A program made the translations under genes and the position numbers. The notes beneath the pieces were generated by a model, which did no database searches, was not told where the DNA came from, and saw only the letters and a program-made list of their open reading frames with translations. Shown here in pieces: positions 45,476 to 53,061 of a stretch of DNA of 64,000 nt (positions are counted from its first letter, which is position 1; each line of letters opens with the position of its first letter). Location of the stretch: the NCBI RefSeq assembly GCF_026000115.1, contig NZ_AP026869.1, positions 1 through 64,000 of the forward strand, given 5' to 3'. The DNA is from Aureispira anguillae (GTDB taxonomy: Bacteria; Bacteroidota; Bacteroidia; Chitinophagales; Saprospiraceae).

Positions 45476-45862
45476 TTGTGGAGATCAAACCAATTCAAGT
45501 TATCAAGTGTGATTTTTCACCTGTTTCCAGATTGTTATACAAGACTTTGGGTAAAATATGCTATTATAAAAGCATCAGAGATTGTAAAAGGTAAAAGATA
45601 TAATAAAGTAACTAGTGACTCAGTTACTGAAGAAAAAGTAACTTTAGGTTTCAAAATAGATCAAGGGAATGGCAAAAAACTACAATTCGATTTAAGTGGT
45701 ATTAGTGAGAGTAAACTCGATGAACTTATTCCTTTTTATTTAGAAATAACAAAAGACAAGACTCAGCTTGAATTAAGTAATCTAATAGCAAAATATGATG
45801 AAAAAAATTTACAATGGATTCATATAGACGTGCTCAAAGAAATTAAGAAAAAATTAAAATAA
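45476..45862 (+). CDS. Hypothetical protein
   Basis: A 128-aa frame with no recognised family. Residues 45-128 look protein-like (TLGFKIDQGNGKKLQFDLSG, then ESKLDELIPFYLEITKDK), with a helical, Lys-rich end. The first 40 residues look less natural, so the true start may be later or the gene may be a truncated remnant. A strong terminator 48 bp after the stop supports transcription. It lies just left of the tyrosine-recombinase transposon. Confidence 0.4.
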   Translation: MWRSNQFKLSSVIFHLFPDCYTRLWVKYAIIKASEIVKGKRYNKVTSDSVTEEKVTLGFKIDQGNGKKLQFDLSGISESKLDELIPFYLEITKDKTQLELSNLIAKYDEKNLQWIHIDVLKEIKKKLK

Positions 45863-45909
45863 TTTTTGGTTCATTAGGATAAAATCGGCAAGAAAAATTG
45901 AATTAAAAC

Positions 45910-45940
45910 ATAGGTGGAGCTTCAACCAAGCTCCACCTAT
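45910..45940 (+). terminator. Intrinsic terminator
   Basis: ATAGGTGGAGCTT and AAGCTCCACCTAT form a perfect 13-bp stem with loop CAACC, followed by TTAT. Confidence 0.75.
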
Positions 45941-46053
45941 TTATGTTCACAATGATTTCGCAATATTAAAAATTATTATTTCTCTACTTTTATTTTTAGA
46001 AGTATTATCAGGACTAGCGGGGGCATTTGCGCAGAAAGTTACGGTTATGGAAT

Positions 46054-46746
46054 TTAACTCCGATTTTCACTCATGATTCGTCTAAATTCTTTATCAGTAT
46101 CCATAGCAGCAGTTTTGGTGTAAATTTCAGTAGTAGTAGGTTGATCATGCCCTAGAAAGACTTGAAGGTAATCTTTTCCCATTCCATCCTCTGCTAAAAA
46201 AGTAGCACGAGAGTGCCTTAATGTATGTGGAGTTACCTCTATTGAGGTAATTTGAGCTATCTCAGCAATTTCTTTTACAATCTGCTGAATTCGACGATTA
46301 GTAAACCTGCCATTTCTCTGTGTTCTAAAAATAGGACCACTCCTTCTATCTTTTAAATGAGTTGAGAGCAGACGAGCCAAATTTTCTTCAATTGGTACCT
46401 CTCTTCTTTTATCTCCTTTCCCAGATTGAATAACAATTCTCAATTCTTCAAAATAAATATCATCGGCATTAAAACTAGTAAATTCATCTACTCTTGTTGC
46501 GGTCTCAAACAAGACTTGCATCATCAGACCAATTTTAGATGATTTTTCATAAGCCATGTTGATAAAGCGTTTATACTCTTTCCTAGATAGTCGTTTAACT
46601 GTTCCTTTATTTTTCTTTTCTGGTTTTAATTCTAACTTCTTCCTGACCTGCTTAAAAATATATTGAGACTGACTATAACTAATATTTTGCTTAGCTAATT
46701 TTCTTGCAATAAGGTTAATGATTGGCTTTAATCCTGATTTATCCAT
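46054..46746 (-). CDS. Tyrosine recombinase (TnpI-like resolvase)
   Basis: A 230-aa phage-integrase family recombinase. I start it at ATG 46746 (MDKSGLKPIINLIARKLAKQ); the frame extends upstream through the intergenic site but that part is unlike the family. Catalytic residues visible: Arg in FETATRVDEF, Lys in QSGKGDKRREVP, His and Arg in TPHTLRHSRATFLAE, His in FLGHDQPTTTEIYTK, with the nucleophile Tyr in that motif. The core-binding domain is short (about 60 residues). It takes the role of a serine resolvase in this Tn3-family element. Confidence 0.88.
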   Translation of the reverse strand: MDKSGLKPIINLIARKLAKQNISYSQSQYIFKQVRKKLELKPEKKNKGTVKRLSRKEYKRFINMAYEKSSKIGLMMQVLFETATRVDEFTSFNADDIYFEELRIVIQSGKGDKRREVPIEENLARLLSTHLKDRRSGPIFRTQRNGRFTNRRIQQIVKEIAEIAQITSIEVTPHTLRHSRATFLAEDGMGKDYLQVFLGHDQPTTTEIYTKTAAMDTDKEFRRIMSENRS

Positions 46747-46859
46747 GATTTCGTATTTTGATTCTGAGGAGCGAAAAGATAATAGTTTTTGTAAGAAAAA
46801 AGAGCAGTTTATCCTTAAAAACCATCCAAGACTTCGCACTCTGTCCATTTTACGAAATC
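46747..46859. promoter_or_regulatory. Candidate resolution site of tyrosine recombinase
   Basis: The gap between the divergent genes carries GATTTCGTA at 46747-46755 and its reverse complement TACGAAATC at 46851-46859. Each is followed inward by a GCGAA box (TTCG...CGAA pattern), so two core-like sites face each other. The position is that of the internal resolution site and promoters of Tn4430-like elements. Confidence 0.4.
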
Positions 46860-46878
46860 TTTAAAACCAAAACTTCAT

Positions 46879-49809
46879 ATGAAACCAGCAAGACCTTCTA
46901 GTTATAGAAAATACCCTTCTATTAATTCATCTGAAAAATTTTCTGATGAAGAGATGGTAAGAGACTGGACACTTTCTTCTTCTGATTTAAAAGAAATTGG
47001 TAGATATCGAAAACAAGTACGTTTGTATATTGCTATTCAAATTTGTGGTCTTAGGCTGCATGGTCGTTTTATTCAGAGAGTAAATGATTTATCTTTCAGA
47101 ATCATCAATTATCTCAATACTCAACTTAATCTACCAACAAATTTAGCCATTAAGGTTACTAGTAGAAAAGCTACGCAATCCATTCATCGAAAAAATATTC
47201 TATCTTATTTAGGCTTTAAGAAATTTGATGAAGCAATAGAAAAGCATCTTTGTTATTTTCTGACAGAAAAAGCGAATAAAGGGCTACTGCCCGACGAGTT
47301 ATTTACTCAAGCACAGGAATATCTTTTTGCTCAACAAATATTACTACCAGGACATACAGTTTTAGATAAACTCATCACAAATATTTGTTCTCAAGTACAT
47401 TTAAATTTATTTGAACAAGTATATCGTAAGTTACCTAATAATCTACTCAAAGCTATTGATAATAGCCTCAAATTACCTAAGGGGCAACAACGCACTTTAT
47501 TCTTTTATCTAAAAGAATACCCTCCCTCTGCTTCAATCACAACATTGAAAAGCTATTTGAATAAATATACACAATTAATTGAAATGGGTATAGACCAAAT
47601 AGGCGATCAACTATTAGACCCTTCATTTCAAGAATATTTATATGAATTGACTAAAAAATATAGGGCAAAAGATTTAAAGAGATTTAGTCCTCACAAACGC
47701 TATTCACTCATGGCTTGTTTTTTACTAGAATCTCGAAAAAAGATACTGGATTACATTATTCAGCTGCATGACCAATTCATACAAGATCTGGTTAGGAAGG
47801 CAAAAAACACTTATAAAAAGCAGTACAAAAAACGTCAAACTCAACAAAAGAAATCTATGAATAATCTGCTTATATCAGTTGAGTCATTATTAGACTGGGC
47901 TGAAAATTCCCAAATAAGTAGAGAAAAATTCTTAGAGCAACTCAATACAAAGCGTTTACGTAATTCTTATGATGCTGTCTCCGAATTTAACCAATTTACG
48001 ATCAAAGGAAGTGGTCGTTTTATCTTAACTCGTTACCCTTCTTTGAGAAAATATTTTGCTCAATTTATTCAATTGCCTTTTGCCGCTGCATCAGGGAGTG
48101 AGTCAATTTTAACGGCTATTAGTATTATCAAAAAATTAGATAATGGAGATTTAAAGCAGATTCCTAAAGATGCGCCTATTGGATTTGTTCCAACAGATTT
48201 AGCTCCCTTTTTGATGAATGATCAGCAACGGATAAATAGAAATGCATGGGAAACGGCTTTAGCAATAACTATTAAAAACGCATTACGTTCTGGCAATTTA
48301 TATTTAGCTCAAAGTAAGGAGCATGTATCATTTTGGGACTTAATTTTAAGCAAAAATAATTGGCAAGAAACAAAGGCGCAAGCTTATTTAGAGTTAGAAC
48401 AACCACATGATAAAGATGCTAAGGAAATACTTACTAATAAGTTCTTCATAGATGTTTCCCAAGCTAGCCGTAAATTTGAATCTAATCAATTTGCTACAAT
48501 TGTAGATCAACGGCTTAAATTGAAACGAGAAGATAAGTTAGCAGAAGATCCAGAGATAAAGCCTCTTCAAAAAATTATTGACAATAGTTTACCCTTTATT
48601 CGAATTGAAGAGTTGCTTATGGAAGTTGATCAAATGACCCGTTTTACTCAACACTTTAAACCAATAGCAGGGCATTCTGGTAAACCAAAACAATTTTATA
48701 AAACCTTGATTGCTGCAATTATTTCTCAAGCTACTAATTTAGGTATTGTTTCCATGAGTGCTAGTATGAAAAACACAAGTGTTGATAAATTACGACATAT
48801 TCTGCATTATTTTATTAGAGAAGAAACGCTAAATGCTGCTAATACACAACTTGTAAATTTACATAATCAACTACCACTGAGTAGTGTATATGGGCAAGGA
48901 GAAATATCTTCTTCCGATGCGCAACGATTTAAGATAAGAGCTAGTAGCCTTCTCGCATCTTATTATCCACGTTATTACGGCTATTATGAAAAAGCCATTG
49001 GAATTTACACCCATGTTTCTAATCAATATTCAGTATTTGGAACCAATGCAATATCATGTGGTCCTAGAGAAGCATTGTATGTATTGGATGGATTATTAGA
49101 GAATAATACCATCCTGAAAATAAAGGCTCATACTACAGATACGCATGGATTTACAGAAATTATCTTTGCACTATGTCATTTATTGGGATATTATTTTATG
49201 CCTAGAATTAGGAATCTAAAAGACCAACAACTTTACAAAATAGATAAAACACAGGACTTTGGTGATTTCAATCCATTACTTAATAAAACAGTGGATATGG
49301 ATATCATAGAAGAGCAATGGGATATGATGGTTCGTGTAGCATCCTCATTAAAGAAAAGAACAACGCCTGCTCACATTATTGTTCAACGTTTGACAAGTAA
49401 TGCCCCATCTGATAGGTTAACCAGAGCTTTTGTCAATCTAGGGCGAATTATTAAAACCCAATACATCTTACGATACATTACAGATCCTGAACTAAGACGA
49501 ACTGTTCAACGACAACTGAATAAAGGTGAGTATAGGCATAAGCTTCCTCGAAGAGTTTTTTTTGCTGATCAAGGTGAATTTAAAACAGGAGATTATGCAG
49601 AAATCATGAATAAAGCTACTTGTTTAAGCTTAGTATCTAATGCTGTATTATATTGGAATACGGTTCGTATTAACAAAATCGTTGAAGACCTGAGAGCAAG
49701 AGGAGAGCACATAAAAGATGAAACACTATCCCATATTTCTCTGCTCTCATACAAACACGTTATTCCTAACGGTTCTTATTTTATTGACGATTTTCAAAGG
49801 GCTTTTTAA
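46879..49809 (+). CDS. tnpA: Tn3-family transposase (TnpA), second type
   Basis: A 976-aa transposase. Catalytic Asp motifs are SSSDAQRFKI and TTDTHGFTEIIF. The Glu region is the canonical QLNKGEYRHKLPRRVFFAD, then QGEF. The C-terminus SYKHVIPNGSYFI fits the family. It is only distantly similar to the transposase at 33422-36472, so the two transposons come from different lineages. Inverted repeats are intact; probably active. Confidence 0.92.
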   Translation: MKPARPSSYRKYPSINSSEKFSDEEMVRDWTLSSSDLKEIGRYRKQVRLYIAIQICGLRLHGRFIQRVNDLSFRIINYLNTQLNLPTNLAIKVTSRKATQSIHRKNILSYLGFKKFDEAIEKHLCYFLTEKANKGLLPDELFTQAQEYLFAQQILLPGHTVLDKLITNICSQVHLNLFEQVYRKLPNNLLKAIDNSLKLPKGQQRTLFFYLKEYPPSASITTLKSYLNKYTQLIEMGIDQIGDQLLDPSFQEYLYELTKKYRAKDLKRFSPHKRYSLMACFLLESRKKILDYIIQLHDQFIQDLVRKAKNTYKKQYKKRQTQQKKSMNNLLISVESLLDWAENSQISREKFLEQLNTKRLRNSYDAVSEFNQFTIKGSGRFILTRYPSLRKYFAQFIQLPFAAASGSESILTAISIIKKLDNGDLKQIPKDAPIGFVPTDLAPFLMNDQQRINRNAWETALAITIKNALRSGNLYLAQSKEHVSFWDLILSKNNWQETKAQAYLELEQPHDKDAKEILTNKFFIDVSQASRKFESNQFATIVDQRLKLKREDKLAEDPEIKPLQKIIDNSLPFIRIEELLMEVDQMTRFTQHFKPIAGHSGKPKQFYKTLIAAIISQATNLGIVSMSASMKNTSVDKLRHILHYFIREETLNAANTQLVNLHNQLPLSSVYGQGEISSSDAQRFKIRASSLLASYYPRYYGYYEKAIGIYTHVSNQYSVFGTNAISCGPREALYVLDGLLENNTILKIKAHTTDTHGFTEIIFALCHLLGYYFMPRIRNLKDQQLYKIDKTQDFGDFNPLLNKTVDMDIIEEQWDMMVRVASSLKKRTTPAHIIVQRLTSNAPSDRLTRAFVNLGRIIKTQYILRYITDPELRRTVQRQLNKGEYRHKLPRRVFFADQGEFKTGDYAEIMNKATCLSLVSNAVLYWNTVRINKIVEDLRARGEHIKDETLSHISLLSYKHVIPNGSYFIDDFQRAF

Positions 49810-49935
49810 GCAGAAAATTACGCTTTCTGTTATAACCTTATATTCATAACCGTAACTTTCTGCGCAAATGCCCCCGCTAGTCCAATCCTAAATCTTCTTT
49901 AGTATTTTTGGAATAAATGTTTCAACAAAAAAAGT

Positions 49936-50655
49936 ATGAGCGATATAACTAAGTTTGATTACGATGGTGTAAATATATCATTTGAGTTTTCTGATGGAAA
50001 TAGAATGATAAATGCAACAGAGATGGCAAAGCCATTTCAAGATAAACGCATGAATAACTTCTTACGAACCAAGCAGACAAAAGAATACATTCAAGTACTA
50101 GAAAAGCGATACGCTAATTGGCGCATCGCTGAAAAACGTGAAGTATTAAGGGTTGTAAAAGGTGGTGATGCTTCAAAGGGCGAACAAGGAACTTGGATGG
50201 ATGAAAAGCTTGCGCTCAAATTTGCAGCATGGTTGTCAGTAGAATTTGAACTTTGGGTCTATGATCGAATAGATGAATTACTCAAAACAGGGAAAACTGA
50301 ACTTCCAGATTATAGCCCATCAACCGAAATAATTAGAAGTATTCGTTTGATTGCAGACCAGTTAGAATTCCACGGAAAAGAGATTGGCGAAATAAAAGAA
50401 GATATTAGTCTTATAAAAGATCATGTCTCAGATTTGGAAGCAAAGATCACTTCCATTGATGAACAATATTATAGTGTATCTGGTTATTGTTCTCTTCATT
50501 CAATTCCATGTCCATTAGATAAAGCGAAAGGGTGGGGGTATAATGCGACAAAGGAAAGTAACAAAAAAGGTATTGCGATTGGAAAAGCGTATGATGCCAA
50601 ATATGGCTCAATTAACACCTACCATATTGATATACTTAAAGATGTCATAAAATAA
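49936..50655 (+). CDS. KilA-N domain protein, second copy type
   Basis: A 239-aa protein with an N-terminal KilA-N domain (about 1-115: MINATEMAKPF, NFLRTKQTKEYIQVLE, GTWMDEKLALKFAAWLS, then VEFELWVYDRI). A coiled coil follows (about 140-185, IGEIKEDISLIKDHVSDLEA). The last 50 residues form a small C-terminal domain with GYNATKESNKKGI, like the C-terminal domains of phage antirepressors. It is different from the KilA-N protein at 620-1480. It lies directly right of the Tn3-family element and convergent with the ArdC-like gene. Confidence 0.85.
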   Translation: MSDITKFDYDGVNISFEFSDGNRMINATEMAKPFQDKRMNNFLRTKQTKEYIQVLEKRYANWRIAEKREVLRVVKGGDASKGEQGTWMDEKLALKFAAWLSVEFELWVYDRIDELLKTGKTELPDYSPSTEIIRSIRLIADQLEFHGKEIGEIKEDISLIKDHVSDLEAKITSIDEQYYSVSGYCSLHSIPCPLDKAKGWGYNATKESNKKGIAIGKAYDAKYGSINTYHIDILKDVIK

Positions 50656-50669
50656 ATTCCAGACAAAAA

Positions 50670-50693
50670 GAGACCACTAATGAAAGTGGTCTC
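50670..50693 (-). terminator. Intrinsic terminator of ArdC-like copy 2
   Basis: GAGACCACT and AGTGGTCTC form a 9-bp stem followed on the minus strand by TTTTT. The equivalent stem at copy 1 (5991-6014) is GAGACCG/CGGTCTC. The bases changed but pairing is kept, which supports function. Confidence 0.75.
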
Positions 50694-50739
50694 CAAGCTA
50701 TTTCTATTCCACCATGATTAAAATAATTGTGTTTAAATA

Positions 50740-51660
50740 TTAGCTACCAAGAATATATTTGACAGCATTTTCAGCTTGTGGAGCGACTCGGAAAATAAAT
50801 CGTTTATCTTCTTTCATACAGTCCAACCATGACTGTAAATACGCTGCGGAGTTTTGCAAAAGGTTTTCTTCCTGAATCTCAGTGAGAGAAGCAAGCATAC
50901 AAGCCCCAAGTTCTGAGGTTAATTCTTCCTCAGAATAAATCATTTTACCTTTGTTTTGCATAAGCATAATCCCCTTTCGTGCTAGACGAGTACTATGCCC
51001 TGTCCAATGGATTAACTCATGGAAAAGAACTCGATAATAAGCTTCTGCTCCATGTTCTGCAAATTGTTGGAGTTTGGGCATATTGATAACATCTTTTAAC
51101 GGCGCATAATAGGCAGTTTCTTTGTCTATAAACTGAATTTTAGGGAGATCTTCCATAGAATCAAGAAGTGTCTCACAACGCTCAATTGGCCGAATCTCTT
51201 GTGTTTCAAGAGGTGGCTTTTCCCATTCAATGCCTTCTGTGCAACTGATATTAAAAACAGTATATCGTCTCAGATATGGATGTTTTTTTAGAGGCGTTCC
51301 ATTTTCTTCCGCAGTTTGTACCTCTGCAGCAGAAAGTGTTTTACCTTCATCATCTGTGCAATAAAAATTGACGTAATAAATTCGTTCAGCTTGTGAGCCT
51401 TTGATGACTTTCCCTCCAAGCTTTTGAACTTGTTTCCAGGTTAAATAATAGGGTACCTCATAGTTTGTTACAAAGTTGAGCAGAAACCAATTAATACCAC
51501 TGTATTGATGTTTGGTGTAATAATTCTGTGCAAAGCCGTATTCAGAAGCCTTGAAAAGTTGCTTCCATGGAACAGTGCCTTTTTCGAGCAATTGAATTAG
51601 TTTATTGGTTACTTCTTGATACACGTCTGTATCGGAAGTAGTTTTCTTATTTTGTTGCAT
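50740..51660 (-). CDS. ArdC-like antirestriction/zincin protein, copy 2
   Basis: A 306-aa near-twin of the protein at 6061-6981, with 11 residue differences by my count (for example R/Q in AAEVQTAEEN, K/E in EWEKPP, and A/S in ELTSELG). It keeps the zincin motif HELIHWTGHSTR and the ArdC-N-like first half. The start at 51660 is the same ATG as in copy 1; the longer open frame runs into the methyltransferase 3' end and is not supported. The upstream methyltransferase is on the same strand, 139 bp away, so the two may be expressed together. Confidence 0.85.
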   Translation of the reverse strand: MQQNKKTTSDTDVYQEVTNKLIQLLEKGTVPWKQLFKASEYGFAQNYYTKHQYSGINWFLLNFVTNYEVPYYLTWKQVQKLGGKVIKGSQAERIYYVNFYCTDDEGKTLSAAEVQTAEENGTPLKKHPYLRRYTVFNISCTEGIEWEKPPLETQEIRPIERCETLLDSMEDLPKIQFIDKETAYYAPLKDVINMPKLQQFAEHGAEAYYRVLFHELIHWTGHSTRLARKGIMLMQNKGKMIYSEEELTSELGACMLASLTEIQEENLLQNSAAYLQSWLDCMKEDKRFIFRVAPQAENAVKYILGS

Positions 51661-51700
51661 ACCATCGTTGTTTTGTGGTGGAAATGTGAAATAGCAAAAA

Positions 51701-51720
51701 CAGCCCTCAAAAGAGTGCTG
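51701..51720 (-). promoter_or_regulatory. Leader hairpin between methyltransferase and ArdC copy 2
   Basis: CAGCACTC/GAGGGCTG stem (one mismatch) followed by TTTTTG on the minus strand, 80 bp after the methyltransferase stop and 40 bp before the ArdC-like start. It could end the methyltransferase transcript or attenuate ArdC expression. Confidence 0.45.
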
Positions 51721-51799
51721 TGAGCTAATGGTAGCATAGGTAGGAGAGGGGGCGAAAAGAAAATTGTTAAAGTTCTTTTGATCTCTTATAGAGATTATT

Positions 51800-52783
51800 T
51801 TATGCTGAAAGCTGTTTTTTGATGCTTTTTGCGATGATAATAGCAAGATTTACAGGAACAGCATTCCCGACCATTTTATATCCTGTCATTAAACGATCAT
51901 AAAAAAAGAGAAAGTCATCTGAGAAGGTTTGTATTCGAGCACATTCTCTGATGCTTAAACGGCGATAGAGCGATTCTTTTTGTGGTTTGAAGATATATGA
52001 ATCTTTTGCTTGCTGGATCATCTTTGGAGCTTGTGGGTGAATAGGGGCATGTCTTCCTCCTGCTTGGATCGTAAAGCTTTGTTCGTTCCATGTTCGGACT
52101 CGGTTTCGAGAAAGATAACGTGAAGAAAAGTCCCCTGTCATGTATTCATGGTTAGAAACAATGCATTGTTCTTTGTTTGAGCGATTGTTTGTTTTTGCAG
52201 GTAGAACATCTGCTTGTATATCTTTTATTACTTGATGAAGCGTAACTTTGGGAACCATTGGTTTTGGAAATTGATACTTTATTCCAAGGTCTTTTCGGAG
52301 CCCAACAAAAAATACTCGTTTTCTGTCTTGTGGGATACCATAGTCTGCAGCATTCAGCATTTTTACATTGAGGGTATAACCAATCTGGTTAAAAGTACTA
52401 CAGATATTTGTAAAGGCTGTTTTATGCTTTATCTGGAGTAATCCACTTACATTCTCCATAACAAAAAAACGTGGTTGTTTTCCTTTTACAATGCGAATGA
52501 ACTCATAAATAAGTTGTCCTCGTTTATCTTGTATGCCTTTTGCAGAACCTGCGTGACTCCAACTCTGGCATGGTGGACCTCCAATAATACCATGACAATT
52601 GGGAATTTCATTTGATGGAATGTCTACAATACTTCGTGTATCAAGAAATGCGTTAGGATGATTGTAGCGATAGGTATTCCAAATATCCTTATCTCTTTCA
52701 TTTGCCCAAATCAAAGTAAATCCAGCTTTTTTAAATCCCAAATCAAAACCACCAGCGCCAGCAAAAAGGGAGACAACGTTCAT
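51800..52783 (-). CDS. DNA (cytosine-5) methyltransferase, Dcm type
   Basis: A 327-aa C5-cytosine methyltransferase with the full motif order: FAGAGGFDLGFKKAGF (I), GGPPCQSWS (IV, catalytic Cys near 80), MENVSGLL (VI), QDRKRVFFVG (VIII), and MVGNAVPVNLA (X). The target recognition domain is about 180-260. No restriction enzyme gene is adjacent, so it is a solitary enzyme, probably protecting the plasmid from host restriction. It starts 278 bp from the divergent RHS/SLH gene; that gap shows nothing clear beyond AT-rich promoter-like sequence. Confidence 0.93.
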   Translation of the reverse strand: MNVVSLFAGAGGFDLGFKKAGFTLIWANERDKDIWNTYRYNHPNAFLDTRSIVDIPSNEIPNCHGIIGGPPCQSWSHAGSAKGIQDKRGQLIYEFIRIVKGKQPRFFVMENVSGLLQIKHKTAFTNICSTFNQIGYTLNVKMLNAADYGIPQDRKRVFFVGLRKDLGIKYQFPKPMVPKVTLHQVIKDIQADVLPAKTNNRSNKEQCIVSNHEYMTGDFSSRYLSRNRVRTWNEQSFTIQAGGRHAPIHPQAPKMIQQAKDSYIFKPQKESLYRRLSIRECARIQTFSDDFLFFYDRLMTGYKMVGNAVPVNLAIIIAKSIKKQLSA

Positions 52784-53061
52784 GTGAAAAAACAGGAAAG
52801 TATTCTCCTTGATCCCAAAGGAGAATATTCTAAAATAAAAAGAAAGCCGTTTTATTTAAACAGATTCGTCTGGGAGCTTAGCACAAAAGCTTTGTCTGCT
52901 GAAAAGAATTATTTTGTTTTAAGAATAAAATATTTGTATGACATTAAGTTATGTTTAAAAAAAAATAATATTAATATTATTTTTAAATGTTTTTTTTCTT
53001 ATTTTAATTTCTACTTCGTTCTCAACCCTATTCTGTAATACTACCAAAGACATGCTATATC

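Larger units (their letters stand above)
46011..49883 (+). mobile_element. Complete Tn3-family transposon with tyrosine recombinase
   Basis: A 3873-bp element with 39-bp perfect inverted repeats at 46011-46049 and 49845-49883 (GGACTAGCGGGGGCATTTGC, then GCAGAAAGTT and ACGGTTATG). It carries a leftward tyrosine recombinase and a rightward Tn3 transposase. The layout matches Tn4430-like elements, where TnpI resolves cointegrates. The 5 bases on each side (TATCA and AATCC) are not a target duplication. Confidence 0.92.
50670..51770 (-). repeat. ArdC module duplication, copy 2
   Basis: Second copy of the roughly 1.1-kb segment at 5991-7085, in the same orientation, about 44.7 kb away. Similarity covers the terminator, the gene and the leader hairpin and ends near GGGGCGAAAAGAAAATT. 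Confidence 0.88.

Noticed and set aside
45400-45594. 64-aa plus-strand frame
   Set aside because: Overlaps the better 128-aa frame and lacks protein-like composition.
46011-49883. 5-bp target duplication around the tyrosine-recombinase transposon
   Set aside because: Flanks TATCA and AATCC do not match; the apparent flanking symmetry CTAGC/GCTAG is part of the inverted repeat.
51800-52783. Complete restriction-modification system
   Set aside because: No endonuclease-like gene lies on either side; neighbours are the ArdC-like protein and the RHS/SLH protein.
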